NCBI GenBank assembly: GCA_020064725.1
Contig: JAGTWJ010000010.1
Span: 1,116,001 to 1,180,000 of the forward strand
Source: Drechslerella dactyloides
Taxonomy: Eukaryota > Ascomycota > Orbiliomycetes > Orbiliales > Orbiliaceae
Direction: 5' to 3'
Length of the DNA: 64,000 bases
Below, piece after piece: positions 51,101 to 64,000 of this stretch. Position numbers and translations under genes: made by a program. Every line of letters begins with the position of its first letter. Position 1 is the stretch's first letter. Below the pieces are notes generated by a model that was given only the letters and a program-made list of their open reading frames with translations, had not been told where the DNA came from and made no database searches.

Positions 51101-53118
51101 CTCGCTCTCCAGCCAGCTGCTTGATTCCACGGGTTACCAGCGCAACTGCGCTACGTGCAATTGTGTAAATATCACGAAGGGTGTCGCGAAGCGCGCGAAT
51201 ACATAAAACTCAATTACACTTCCCAGTCTGCCCTTGCATTTGCGCTCGCACAACGTTATCTGTGCGGCATCGCGACCCATCCTCGTCGCAGCGGCATCGA
51301 CCAGGCTACCGTCCCAAGCCCTCCTGCCTGGAACGCTTAGCCGTACAACATGGTTACCAAGGTACCCACGCTCGTGCCCTACCTAAAATCTCCCCCGCCA
51401 CAGGAAAACCAACATGTCGGCGGGTCAGTAAACGTATCCGAAAATAGCACCCCGACGCACCTAAACCCATCGGACTTGCATATTCGACAAGGAAAACAAT
51501 CGGAGAGGCTGAAAAATTTCCGTATGTATGTTTAACACAAAACCTCGACCGACACTTTTTTGCGATCAGCCGACCCGCAGTGGAGACTTGCGCGTCCCAA
51601 GGCGTCGACTTTCCGCGACATGCCTGATATACCCTCGCCCTCGAATCCGGGGTAAGATTTTAGCCCTTCGGTATGCTCAATCATCGCCACCAGCAACGTG
51701 GAGTATAACATGACATGCCACAATATACAAGAATGGCAGCACCAGCACTAGCTCTGGACAAACCACACCGCCAGGCAGTATCTTGTGCAATCGCTACCGG
51801 TTCAAGATTTATCAGAAATTACCTACAAAGCCACTCGCTGCCTAAGAACCAGTCTGTCGCGGGACAAAAAGTTAACTTCCTGACGTCTATCCTCCACATG
51901 CGCGCGCCGGTGATTAAATAACGTGGTACTCCACAGGTACAGCGAGCGCTTTTCACAAAGATATATTGGCAGGTACCAGGCAGATCCCCATACAATTCTC
52001 GCAGAACACATGCATTACCTTGGATGTGGACGTGTTACATAAAGTTAACGTTATGGGACACTAACAATTCGAATATCAAATTCGCGCGTGCACTGCAGCA
52101 CCATCTCCATGGATCCAGCAGCTTTGCTCAGGCAATTATCACTCGTTGAATTTGTCATTCCTCAGCTCTGTTGAATAATTACTTGCTTCCACGGCGAGCT
52201 GGACGCCAGGCCTACCCCGGCGGCGCAGCTTATCAAGGTTATCCAGTGCACCCACCCACCCCGCATTTCCACAAATACGGTGTATACGAACATGTGTACC
52301 ACACCCCGTCTACAGTCCACCCGTATCGTGTGCATTGATTCTTCAGCGTGGGTTTAACCATATCCTCACGAATTGATTTTCTTTCCAAGACGCAGCTAGA
52401 TGCCTGATGCTCGATCGCACGCTGTGATAATGCTTACATCACCAACCTTACCCCGGCCCGACTTAAGCTTTCAGCTTCAGCCACCACCAACATCGATTAC
52501 TGCGTTTCATATTTGCCGTTTACCGTCGGATCCTGTGTCGCCTGAGAATATGCATATGTACCTCAGTCAGCTAGCTCTTACTAACATGTTTCCGCTCCTT
52601 CAGATACATAGATACAGCCTACCAGTTTACCTAGTATGCAGTCTGGATATATTGATATTACGTATAGATCTCACGGCGCCCCGTCGTATTACCGGGCAAT
52701 TAATTGTATGATCACGGCACCGCTCCACCCCGTTGAATACAGCAACCCCCCGCAGTAATTGCTATTGGATATTCGTCATCATCGACATAGCTATACCGTA
52801 TCATTACAGGTAAGCATCGGCCAAGCCGGCTCGAGATATGCCTATCTGCGTCGCTCTCGTCTGCAAATTTGCAATTCCTTCGATAATAGGAGCACCTATT
52901 TTGCCGCCTCAGTCACAGCCTTAACGCCTTACAAAAAGCCCTCGAGCCCTTCTATGCTATAGGTAAGATTCTTCGTGTTATATGTTCAAAATCGCCTCCG
53001 TTGATAGAACTGGGCTTGGGCCACACTAGCGTAATGCAATGTGCCGCGTGGCTTAGCTAGCTTCCGTGCATCGCTCAGCTGGCCATGGGGCAGCGCTCGC
53101 AGCGCAGCTACCCGATGA

Positions 53119-53145
53119 GCATCGCATCGCATCACATCGCATCGC
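53119..53145 (+). repeat. (GCATC)n microsatellite
   Basis: About five GCATC units, one altered to ACATC. Confidence 0.85.
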
Positions 53146-54208
53146 AGAGGACGTCCCCGAGATTAATCACATATGTACATTGTGCACGCGTGCATGCATG
53201 GTATTAGATATCGATAGCTGCGGGCACCCGTATTGATTGATCAAAGAATCATTAGTTGTAGTATGCTGGATTATTCAATTAATTACATCTCCAAAGTCGG
53301 CGCTGCAATTAACATCTCGCCAGCCCCAGCTCTAAAGCACGCGCATGGCGTTCGTGCATGAAAATCAATGGTTCACTCAGGACGATAATCTTGATCAAGA
53401 CAACCCCATTCCGTAGCCGACTCAAATCTCGGGACGAGCTAGTACCGCCAATTCAGCTCGCCGAACGCGTATCAGCCAATTGCAGTGATATGATATCGCC
53501 GTGCGTGTGTAACGATCAAATAGTTGATTCGCGAAGGCAATTAATTACACGTCCCAAATTGGACAATTAATTGAAGTCTTTATTCTTCGCCTTACTTCGT
53601 AGACTCCTGGCAATTGCACGACCCTGTTGCGGGAGCCGCCAGTGGCACTCGGCTTGCAGCGCGCGCAGCTCGGGGCTTCATGATCATACAGTCCGTGCGT
53701 GCTGGACTTACGGAATGTGGTAATGTTCAAATGCACGAGGACGGATCGGATCCTAAAATGCTGACCTATATTCATCTGCGTGATATATAGACTCATGGTA
53801 TGAAGTACTCCGTGAGAATGCGCGTGGTACTCATCATGGCTTTCAAGCTTCCACCAGTCACCTTACATCAAATCAGCACACCTTGATCTCACGGAACGCG
53901 ACGCCGCACCGCACTGTCTGATCAGATCCACCAGCAGCTGAATATACGCGTCTGCCTTTAAAGTTTTCCACAGGTTTTACTGTTTTACCGCGCTATACAA
54001 TATTGCCTCGGACGTAGTATACTGCTATAGAATCGTCATTTATTTCTGCCGTTTTCGTGTTAACGTGTTTGCCATAGACGCAGATATCTGCACAATGTAA
54101 TTTAACGACGTCCGCATGCATGTGCAGACTATAGTCTGACTTGTCTCACGGTTCAACACAGAATATCCATCCGAATTGGGTTACTAGACACGGACGCGAC
54201 CAAATATC

Positions 54209-54251
54209 TGATATCAATTCAAAAACGATCGTTAATTGATTTTGATATCAG
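54209..54251. repeat. Inverted repeat with CGATCG centre
   Basis: CTGATATCAA at 54209-54218 and TTGATATCAG at 54242-54251 are exact reverse complements around an AT-rich spacer centred on CGATCG. Confidence 0.75.
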
Positions 54252-54857
54252 GGATATATCTTCAAGCGTATACGGTATTATCCGTCTCGCTACGAGTCCG
54301 GATATCCGGCCGGACTCCGCGATATTGACTGCCAAATGCAGCTGAACCACACTCTGTGTTTCCTGCAATGCTACCCCAACTGCACGTACTTCGTAATTCA
54401 TTGAGAGACTTTCTCCATTCATTCTCATCTTATCATCCATCATCGTATCATGATACGTTAAATACAATGCAGTGCAGTCACCCCTTTCCACAATGAAAGG
54501 TACCTTCTAACTTCCCGGGCGACCAAAATAAAACACGGCTCGTAAGCTCTCGTCAAAGGAACACCGACTGCACAGCCTCGGCTCCACCCAACTAGTTACA
54601 TAAGTAGCGAGCTAAAACTCCAACTTGAAACAAAGATCTCGACTCCAGACCCCATCCTCGCGTATGCGTATATCCCGTTGTTTGCACGTATTTCCGTATC
54701 ACCTGTAGATGCTGTGCCCCTCCCATATGTATAGCAGGCTTTCACCAAATAATGCTGAAATAAAGGAGCTGAAAAAGTACCCGAAAAAGAAAAAGTAAAA
54801 GTGAAGCAACCCGTATCATCACCAAACCATGATCACAGCCTATGTCGACGACGACTA

Positions 54858-57800
54858 TCAGGCCGCTGTTGCCTCCTGTTCTCGCTTCTGCGCCTCCTCC
54901 GCCTCTTTCCGTGCAGCAAACGGAATCCCCACAGGGTTCAACCAGGTAACCCTTGGCTGTCGCCAGCAACTATAAGAAAAAGCGCACGGTCAGCCTCATT
55001 AACGCCTTCTCAAACAACCTCATACCGCACAGACCAACATGTCGGTAGATGGTACCGTGGGTGAGGTATCAGGTAAAATGCTAGGCAGAGAACATACTTT
55101 GGCGCCTCGAGCACATATCGCTCCATAGCCTCTCTGAACCGCCGCTTATACTCCTTCGGACTCGTGATTGTCGGCTTATTCCGTCCGCCACCTGCGATCC
55201 CAGATGACTTGAGATAGTTCTCAATGCGCTTATCAAACGTATACGTCCTCACGCAATCTTCAACCCCATCGGACAATCAGCCGGTTAGCCTACCGTTCCC
55301 GAAACCGGATAACGCATGTAAGACCGGGTAAAATGCAGCGGAAATATTCTCACGTACCGATAAGCCCAATCACAAGCTCCTTCCGCTGGTCATCAATGCC
55401 CACCATAAGCGAGTAGTCCATGACCTGGTTCCGTTCCAAAAATAACGTATCGTTCCATAAACTCGCTCGTAGCAGCTTCTTCGAATGCTCGCGCACAAAC
55501 AGCGGGTTCTTCCAAATGTAATCGACCATGTTCTCGTCAAGCAATACCTCGTTCTGCTCGCCGGTCTCTTGTACGTAGCGGTTGCGCATGGAGCCCTTTA
55601 GATCGAATGTCTACGCATAACCTGTTAGCAACGTGAACCGTTAAACACGAAGAACCCTATGTACGTACCCGTGACATTTTGCGGTCGTAGAACAGATTCT
55701 CCATCACGAGCAGATCCCAACGCAGTTCCGTACCCGTATTCGGATTCTTGATGGAGATAGTAAAGAACCCCAACATTTTCGCGATCGCCGTCGGTAGCTA
55801 TACAATCGGTCAGCAATCGACTCTCTTGCCACGCAAAGCAAATATAAAGCAATACGAACCTCATGGAACAGCGCCTCAGACATGATATGGAAGTACGATG
55901 GCGCAAATTTCAAGAACGCATTCGTCTCAATTGGTGACAGTTGCTTTAGGATAATGCGATCGTCCAGCGTCTTCAGGAACACAGACTTCGTCTTGCCACC
56001 TTTCGAGTCCCACTTGATACATCGCGACATTGACTCGATGAACCGGTCTGCGACGCCGCAATTCTTCCGCAACGCGTCAAACTGCTCTGCGAAGAACACC
56101 TTGCAATACATCTTTGCGTTTCCCTCCTGGAACTGGTACCGCAAATGCGTACCCGTTTCGCGCAGTAAGGAACGCTGAACCGCGTGGTCAAGTTCGCTGG
56201 GGTGTTCATGATGGTGATGTGTCGTCCCATCAGGGTGAACGATCGTGCCCACGGAGTTTTCGAGACTGTTCATCGCGTCAGTGCGCAGTTGCGAGAGCTT
56301 TTGGACGTAGTCTGGCAGACCGAGCGTGAAGGCGATCAAGCTGCTGGGCTCGTCTTCACGCACAATGACATCTGTGTCCAGGAAAACGTGGTCGGAAGGC
56401 ATGAGCGGATACTCGAGGGCGCTCCATCCACTGGCAGACCGCTCGGACCAGAAGTTAGTGAGAAGACGCATGAGCGAGGACCGCTCGCTGCGCTGGAGGC
56501 CAGCTTCAACTTCGGCTTTGATCTCGTCGGAGACCTCGGGGACCTTGAGCACCTCTTCCGCGACAGCGGACAATATCTTGGACGATTCACTGTCGCTAAC
56601 AAGTGACATCTCCGTGTCACTAGCCTCGGCTTCGTTCTCCGCAGTCTTCGGGTGCGCTTCGCTGGGTGTTTCGCCAGCAGCATCTTCAGTGGGCTTCGCT
56701 GCCGTTTCATCTTCATTTGGCTTGGGGGTAGGTTCGTCTTCCGGCTTCAACGGGACCTCTGGAATCGGCTTTGTATGCTGAGCGGCACCCATATCCTCCG
56801 CGAGCTTGTTAGCCTCGGGGACTGGCACGTTCTTCGGCTCGGGAGTCTTGATATCAATTTCGTCGTCGGAGACGTCTTGAGTAGCCTGCCTGATATCCCT
56901 GAAAACCTCTACAACCGGACGCATTGAAGTGACGGGGAAGGCACGAGACCGTCGGTTCGCCAGTGTCCGTCTCTCGTTATTCTCTCTCTCGCGCTGGAAT
57001 TCCCGGCTCAGCTCCTCGAATCTCTTCGCGAGACTCGAGACTCTCGGCCCTGAGTTGCCAATCGCGCCTAACGGATGAGAGCGAGGAATTGGGAGCTGTG
57101 TAGGCTTGTTGTGACCCTTGCCTCCGAGACTCGTCGTGACATGCCTCATACGGTCGGATATCTTGACTTTCTCTTGCTTCTGTCGCTCAGGCTTCGGTTC
57201 GGGCGGAGGCTTTTGCAGCTTCTTCCCAGTTTTCTCGCTCTTCTTTCTCAGGAGGTCGCCAGGGCGCATTGATTGGGTGAGCCCGAGACCCCGCGTAGTT
57301 GATGTAGATGATATTGTGGAGGCATTGGTAGATGCTCGTCCGACCCCGTATGGCCCTGTGGAGCGTCCAGCGGGTGGAATGGGTGACTTCCTCTTCGGAG
57401 TAGTTTTATTCATGACTGGTATTGAAGTGGTCGGCGTCGGGGCTGTCTCAGTACTCGTGGCAGTCTCGGCCTGCTCTTTCTGCTTTGGCTCTTTGTCGTC
57501 CTTCTGCTCCTCTTGCTTTTGCTCTTTATCTTCCTTCTGTTCCTCTCGCTTTGGACTCGCCGTTTCAACAGGGCTAGGTGCTGGTGCAACTTCCTCGGCC
57601 TTCTTTTGCGGGCTGCGTTCAAGCGCTGGACTGCTAGCTGTTGGACTCGGCCCCGAAGTCTCGTCTGTCATGGACGGCATTGTCTGAACACTAGCAGACA
57701 GGGAGTTCGTCCTTGTGATGTCTGGACTCGACATATCCGGAGACGTCCCGTGCAGACTCACGGCATCCGCTGGCTTTTCCGCCTCACCCTCCGGCTTGAG

Positions 57801-60800
57801 CTCTGTGGAGTTTGCCTGGCTATTGCTGAGCTCTGAGAGACTATTTTGCCGCGACTCAGTTGCTGAATCAGGCACGTTCTGTTCCTTATGGTCCTCGACG
57901 ACGGACGTGAGCACTTCTTGCGCAGCTTCGGGACTGATCGACGTTGGCCCTCGGACTGTCGCGGTGGGAGAAAGTGTACTCCCATCATCAATAGGCACGG
58001 ACTGAACGGACTCCTTGTCAACCGTCGTTGTAGATTCGTTGTCCGTCTGAACGGAACTCGCCGTCGAGCTCCTGTCCAAGAACAACTTTTTCAGCTGAGC
58101 CGTCGCCATCCTCGTGATATCCTTCTCGGATGGGAAGAACTTCTCGTAGAAGTCTGTGAATTCACTATCCCAGTCCGAAACCCGTTCCTGGAAAGCCCTC
58201 ATAGCCCTGTTGAGTGGAATGACCTCGTAGTAGCGTGAATTGGTGTACTTCTCCTGGAGCTTGATGACGAGCCAGGTACGTTCCTCCTCCGCGCGGCCAA
58301 GCATCGACTGAATCTCCGCTTTACATGCCTCGAGATTCTCTGCAGTGACGGTCTCAACGTTGATGCTCTTGAGTCGTGAAACGACCGTATCCCAGTACCG
58401 GTTGATCTTGCTGTTCATACTGAGGTATATCTCATTCTTCATTTTCAGATCCAGTTCTGGCTTCCACGTAACTTTTGGGCGGGGTACAATGACCTCCATC
58501 AACTCGATCGGCATGTACTCAATCCGGACCGCGTAATTCTTGAGCCCAAAATACCGGATATGCTCTCGGTAGAAGTCGTGAGAGCACCCAGCCTTGTTCG
58601 TCGTAAGACCAACACTCCAGAAGAGCGTCTCGAAAAACTTGCCGAGCGAGTACCGCCATGTTGAATCGCTCATTCGAATAGCTTCGGTAGGTGTCTTGTC
58701 CGTACAGATCTTGCAAATACTCCACATTAGGATCTCCTCTTCCTCTCCTTTCGTGGGACATGTGTATGCCTCAACATGAACGCTGATCCTCGCCTCGCCG
58801 TGAACGTACGACCGATGATGCTCAATCATGTGCTTGTTACACCCGGTATCGCACAGATATTCTCGGGTAATGACCAGATCATTGATATATTGTCCGAGCG
58901 TGCAGTCCGCCTCCCTCGCGTAGTCTCGCTCGCGATACTCGTCGTCATCGGGTTCTCCATTATAGTACTCGAAGAGAATCATCTCCGGCCCACGGCAAGG
59001 GATCGAGGTGTCTGTGCTGATCATGCTGTACAGCATGACGATACGCTGGTGCTCTAGCGGGTCAAACAAGTCCGCGTTCTGCGCAAGATAGTTTTCCCAC
59101 TGCTTCTTTTGCGTCTCGTAGTTGAACAGGACCTTGTCGTACTCTGCTTCGTGGACCGCGCGGACAAGCTCGTTCATCTTGCGGCTCTTACTCGAGAGCT
59201 TTCCGTGCAACATCTCTGGTGTGATGAGCTCGAATGGCTCATCACCCGCATCGACAGCCTTTGAGGGGTCATCGGCTGAGGTCTGCTTGATCTGTCGTTT
59301 GAGAAACTCCAACCGCCGCTCAAAGTCCCGGGCTCGCATGAGGAGGTGTGGTTGAGCGAATTTGACGAAGGGCGAGACGGAAAGTATCTTGTTTTCGTGC
59401 TCCTTGACATATTCACTATAGTAGTTCGGAGCTGGCAGGTCGTCTGGGTATTCATCCGAGGACTCTGGAATGAGCTTAGATGATTGAGACATCGACTTCG
59501 GCTTTTCGGTTTCGATAGACTTCTCAGTCTCTTGCTGGCAATCGGGTTGAATTTCTTCGCTCTCCTTGATTGGTGACTTCTCGTCAAAGAACCCAACAGG
59601 CTCTTCTGATAACCGTGTTGGGGTGACGATATTGATGTTGGGGACTAGGACTGACTCGAGGTTACAATCAGCGCAAGGTGCCATCTCTGATGCCGACTTC
59701 TCTAGTATTTTAGTATCCTGTCGTATAGTATTGCTGCGTTCAAGCGAGCCCTCCACGATGGAATCGGGGATGATAGCGCCTTGTTCTTCCATCAAGCAAG
59801 TCTCCAACTTCATGTTATAGACAGCATAGACCATGAACTCGGTGACCTGCTTGATTTTTGCGAGGGTCTCAGCGTTGGCACCTCGGAGGACAATCGTACA
59901 CCCGAGATCGCCCTTGCATCCCGAGAAATACATGTAGGTTCTCCGATTGTTCAACGTCGTGATATCCTTGTGCGTGTAAGTCTTAACATCGAAGGAAAGG
60001 CACTTCCCAACCCTGTGTGTTCTGAAGGCTGTCTCTTCTGCAGACATGATAATGTCGGCTTGCGCGCAGCGTGCTACAGCCTCAATCACAGTCGGTTTGA
60101 CCCGCATTGCAACCGCAACGTTGTGTTCTTTGAGATAGTCGAGAGCGAGGCCACTGACATCCCTCTCCACAAGCACGATGGTGGGATTCAATGACAGAAT
60201 CCGGTTAACCATGTTTCGCAGGTATTCCTTCTCTTGAGCGATCACCGGCTCCAGACTCATAAAGTGAGCCTGATGTCGATGATACTCAACTGGGAATGCG
60301 ACAACAGCGATCCGAGGATGCGGGATCGATCGCCGCATGGACTTCGCCGCCAGATTCTTTGTGAAGACGACACCGCTGACGTAGTGAGTATCACTTGGCT
60401 TCCCACCGGGTATCCTTTTGATTTTGCAATAATATCGCAGATCAATAGACTCCCCGTTGCGGACATCCGGCTTCACCTCGTCCGTGCACTTGAAGACGAC
60501 GGGTAACAGCGCAGATTCCCAAGCCTTTACGTTGTCTATCTTGGCAGCCTCGAGCAACTGGTAAAGGAGTCGCTTGACATGCTGTATAGAAGCAGGATTT
60601 AATTCAGTCTTCGGTTTGAGTTGTTTGGAGAACCCGTAGTCTAACGGCGCCCCGAGAAGAGCGCCGAAAGAACCTCTGTTCCCAGGCATCAGCAATTGCT
60701 TATGTGTGTGATTGGACTTTTGCAGAAGCGCCATATAGTTCTGAGAGACGATTGGGTTTTGTGCGCCCATGCTGTAGCCAGACTTGCGTCGCCGATGACC

Positions 60801-63410
60801 TTGGTGGGGAGCTGGCAAGAATACAGGAAGTGCATGCAACCTCGAGTTAGGCGTGGGCAATGCTGATATCGAGACTGTTTTCTTATGGCGGTTTGGAGGC
60901 TTGATAGCCTTTAGGTCGTTTGCAACTCCGGATAGATCTGTAGGCACGCTTGATAGAGCGTTGGCGTTTGCGGCGATTTGTCTGAGCATTTCATCTTCCT
61001 GCGGACTTTGGAATTTCGGAGCGATAGTGGCAAAGATGCCCATCGGCTCTTCTTCGCCGTCGGCGTCTTCATCGCTCATGTACGGAGCAAGCTCAGGATC
61101 GATGATACTATCCTTGGCAATGGATTTGAAAGAGTCGCTGGAGAGATCTTGGAATGGCGCGCGGCGGTGGTCTTCCGGTGAATTCGACTCGGACCCGGGT
61201 TGCCCGAAAATCGACCATCGATTTATTGACTTTGAATGCTGGTGTCGAGGTGTCGAGGTCGTAGGCTGCTGCGATTGCTGTAAGAGATTGTAAGAGCTTA
61301 CGGGCCGGCGCATCGAGCGTGCACTGCTAGGACGACTCGGGCTAGCTATGCCCCCGGACTCGTATTCTAAAGCAACTCCTTGACGGGCGCCGATCCTATT
61401 GGGCCGCTTCATAGGAGTGGCTGCATTATTATCGTAGCCCCCGGATTTCGGACGAGCACCTTTGGGAGTCTTCGGAGTATTGTTAGCGGGGTTCCTGCGG
61501 GTGGGCTTGAACGAGTAGTTGGCTTCGGTCCCCGAACTATCATCGTCTTGATAGTTCTCGAGTATCTGCAGGCAAGGATTGATGCAGACTCTCATGCTAC
61601 CGGTATGACCAAACTTGTCTCCATCGACAAGAGTCGTGCATTTCGAACAAAATATTTGTCCACAAGTACCTGTCATCATCATTGTATCAGCGGAGTCCCT
61701 TGACTAGACATTAGCGCATGACTTACGACAGTGGTGCTTGCGTCTGAACGTCGTGAAGGGTCTCTGGCAGATAAAACACTCTTTGCAGTTTTCATCCTTC
61801 ATCCAGAAGTCCCTGGACAATCCTTTTCCTTGTCGTAGTCGCATGAGTGCTGCGCCGACTTTGGCCTCGTTCTGAAAGAGCTTGGAAGATGCTTGGGAGT
61901 TTCTCAGATAGCCTTCTTGCCCGAAAGATCGGGACATTTCAGCAGTCCCTTGATCTCCCCGTCCGGTCGTAGTTGTGCCGGTCGCGACAGACGACGATGA
62001 GGACCCTCGTTGCAGGAGGCCATGTTGTGCGGTAGCTTTTGAGCGCAGCTTTGGAGTGCGGGCTGCTTCATCGGGGTCAGGTACCGAGAGGGTGTCTTGC
62101 GGTTTGTCTTGTGTCCCTGATTCTTTCATATCGAAGAGATCGCGATCAGGTGATTCTTCAGAACTAAGTAAGGAATGTGTAAGGGAGGGGTGTTGAGGAA
62201 GGGGTTCAACGATGATATCTCCGTTTAAGACATCCGCAGTGGGGATTTCCAAGGTCTTATCAATAGAAGCTCTGTACTGATGTCTGGAGGCGCTAGGTGA
62301 GAAGCTAGCAGCAGTTGGGGATTGAATCGCTGACGTAGAAGCAGAAGTTCTCCTGCCGTCTTTGCCAGGGGGAGCGGCATTCGATGTTGGAGCTTCAGCT
62401 TTAGCTAGAGACTGTTCCAAATTCTTGTCGTTGAGAGCCTTCCCTAAACCCGACACTTTACCCAGATAGCCTCCCATCTCGATAACATCATCGTCGTCAT
62501 CTGTGGATATTTCGCTCGCCCTATCATTATCCACGTCATTTTCCAGATTTTGGTCGATATCATTTTCCAAGTCGGCGTCGACAGGTTTTGTACTCAAAGG
62601 GTCGTATGCTCTGCCGGATTTTACGCTCAGCAGGCTTTCGCGTCTGGAATGTGTTTGCTGATTTTGCGGATCAACTAGCACGGCCGACCCCTCATTTAAA
62701 GAAGTCGCGAGAGAGTCGTACTCTGGGTCCGCGGCAAACTCCGTCCGCGAATCCGACGTTTCAAACGGGGCCGGTGACGGCTGATAAGGCACTTCCCGTG
62801 GAAAAGTCGCCGTGCCCGGTGTCCTTTGGCCCGTTGATGTCAAAGACCTAGAGCTGTTCGCCCGGCTCAACTCTCCGTAGAGCTTCTCTTTCACAGAGCT
62901 TTTCCGGTCTTCCGGCTGAGGCGTCCTCGTCGCCATCCTGTCCACTATGACGGTCTTCCTTGTCGGTCCCTTGATTGGGGATATCAGTTCTTGAAATGGA
63001 CTGACAGGACTAACATCAGACGGTTTCGTCGTGCCAGTGGTGGACGTCGGAGAGGCCAGCTGCGAGGTTTCTGCGCTTGACGCCTCGATATGAGAGTAAC
63101 CGGACCGGATGCTAGCCGCATCGTCGTTCTTGCCCGATTCGGATCTCGGCTTTTTTGACGGCGAATCTGGAGAATCCCTGGTACTTCCGACGACGGCGCC
63201 CTTCACCAGGCTATATATGCGGTTCAGGCCGGTCTGCTCGGGAATAACGGATTTTCGCTTCGAAGGCGTGAGAGCAAAGCTCGTGAGGGTCGGCGAGTTG
63301 GCAGCCACGGCATGGATGTCATCGAGGACAGCTGGGTCCAGCGGTTGGGCGGGTGTGAGAACAGACGATTCGCTGTCTACTGATGGTCGACGCGGATGCA
63401 GGCGTTCCAT
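54858..63410 (-). CDS. FAB1: 1-phosphatidylinositol-3-phosphate 5-kinase Fab1 (PIKfyve)
   Basis: Proposed exons on minus are 63410-61727, 61669-55860, 55797-55669, 55610-55358, 55257-55098 and 54969-54858, giving 2715 aa. Fab1 converts PtdIns3P to PtdIns(3,5)P2 on vacuole and endosome membranes. The order of domains is complete. An FYVE finger lies at about 536-592, with RRKHHCRTCGQIFC formed across intron 1. A TCP-1/chaperonin-like domain lies at about 945-1200, a Cys/His-conserved region at about 1500, and a PIPK kinase from about 2310. Kinase motifs include RWDLLVMENLFYDRKM, FDLKGSMRNR, and DYSLMVGID before LIDCVRTYT. Long charged and Ser/Pro-rich linkers separate the domains. Intron 2 has a rare GTTCGT donor. 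The first in-frame ATG at 63410 was taken as start; the frame is open to 63482 without an ATG. Confidence 0.93.
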
Positions 63411-64000
63411 CTTGTTGACAGCAGAGCTGGGTGGCACTGCGACGTCAGTATACGTCCGGAGGAAGCTGATCTCGGTCGTCACGGACGGGAAAGAAGCCTA
63501 CGGAGGAGAGATGCGAGAAGACGACGAGCTAGCAGGCTAAAAGACGGTTCTGGGAATCTATTAACCCTTATCTAACGCACTGGCTTCGCTGAACTGTCTG
63601 ACTGTTGGCGACATGAGACGTGGATACCGCGGGGAAGCTGGGTGGGTTTTGGAGATGCGGATCTGGTGGCGATGGGTGCTTGACGGGTCGACTTCCTCTA
63701 ACGGCAGCACATTTGTCAGAAAGGGAAAACAGGCGATGCCAAACCGAGAATTCGACAGCGATGGGAGACGAGATTCGCACCCCGGGACCTGACGTATGCG
63801 CCAGGGCGGCGTGCGCTGGATCGGAGTACCTGGGTCTGTAGCGCCGGCGACATGTGGAGGCCGGTACTCTGCTGGAGCTTGGGAGATCGCGCGCCTGGCA
63901 AGGATCCGGGCTGACGAAACCAGTCTCGGCTAAGGTTTAACTATGCAAACGACGACAGCAGAGCATCGATCGCGATCGAGATATCAGCTCAGGCACCGGA
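63411..64000. other. Upstream region of FAB1
   Basis: The FAB1 frame stays open without an ATG to about 63482. Upstream of it the minus strand is CT-rich at about 63535-63480 and contains a TAG acceptor-like site, so a short non-coding or alternative first exon is possible. No other gene is supported. Confidence 0.4.

Larger units (their letters stand above)
48127..54857. other. Gene-poor region of about 6.7 kb
   Basis: The first kilobase is presumably promoter and leader of the Arg/Ser-rich gene, with simple repeats (GGACT units near 48358 and AGAAGC units at 48711-48748). Around 48.8-49.8 kb both strands are open for 100-170 codons with no motif. Then come a GCATC repeat at 53119-53145 and an inverted repeat at 54209-54251. 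No gene or RNA is recognised. Confidence 0.4.

Noticed and set aside
57118..57687. Plus-strand 189-codon frame inside FAB1
   Set aside because: It is antisense to the low-complexity Lys/Glu/Pro-rich linker of Fab1, whose codon bias keeps the opposite strand open.

Overview
This window reads as nuclear DNA of a filamentous ascomycete (Pezizomycotina). Its genes carry short GT-AG introns with CTAAC-type branch sites. The gene set is fungal: an Srs2-type helicase, a CLN-type cyclin, a Fab1 lipid kinase, a GPR1/FUN34/YaaH acetate permease, and secreted GH74-CBM1 and GH18 enzymes. No operons, bacterial features, tRNA, rRNA or CRISPR were found. Exon structures were built by hand from reading frame, splice signals and family alignment knowledge. 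In every multi-exon model the phases close exactly.

Layout. At 0.2-3.0 kb, plus strand, lies a six-exon gene for a DsbA-like thioredoxin-fold protein whose active-site region is encoded by two microexons of 20 and 23 nt. At 5.1-8.5 kb, minus strand, lies SRS2. At 10.5-11.8 kb, minus strand, lies a G1/S cyclin with an apparently very long leader reaching about 13.6 kb. The stretch 13.6-23.1 kb has no convincing gene. At 23.1-24.5 kb, minus strand, lies a hypothetical protein with a PD-(D/E)XK-nuclease-like signature. At 25.6 kb sits a 108-bp miniature inverted-repeat element with perfect 23-bp terminal repeats and a 9-bp target duplication. At 25.9-28.8 kb (minus) is a GH74 xyloglucanase with a CBM1, divergent from a GH18 enzyme at 31.0-32.4 kb (plus). 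An ankyrin-repeat relic with two TAG stops lies at 34.0-35.2 kb. The acetate permease is at 36.9-37.9 kb (minus). A second gene-poor tract, 38-47.4 kb, is followed by a disordered Arg/Ser-rich protein at 47.5-48.1 kb (minus). A third gene-poor tract spans 48.2-54.8 kb. Fab1, 2715 aa in six exons, fills 54.9-63.4 kb (minus).

Function. The genes do not form one pathway. SRS2 (recombination control), the cyclin (cell-cycle entry) and Fab1 (PtdIns(3,5)P2, vacuole) are conserved housekeeping or regulatory genes. The GH74/GH18 pair and the acetate permease form a carbon-acquisition group: plant xyloglucan, chitin or N-glycan substrates, and acetate. The relic gene, the miniature element and the nuclease-like protein make 23-36 kb the more dynamic part. 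I found no convincing new multi-gene system. The most unusual items are the microexon gene, the miniature element, the putative UBA-like tail on a secreted GH18 enzyme, and the PCNA/SUMO-binding arrangement in Srs2.
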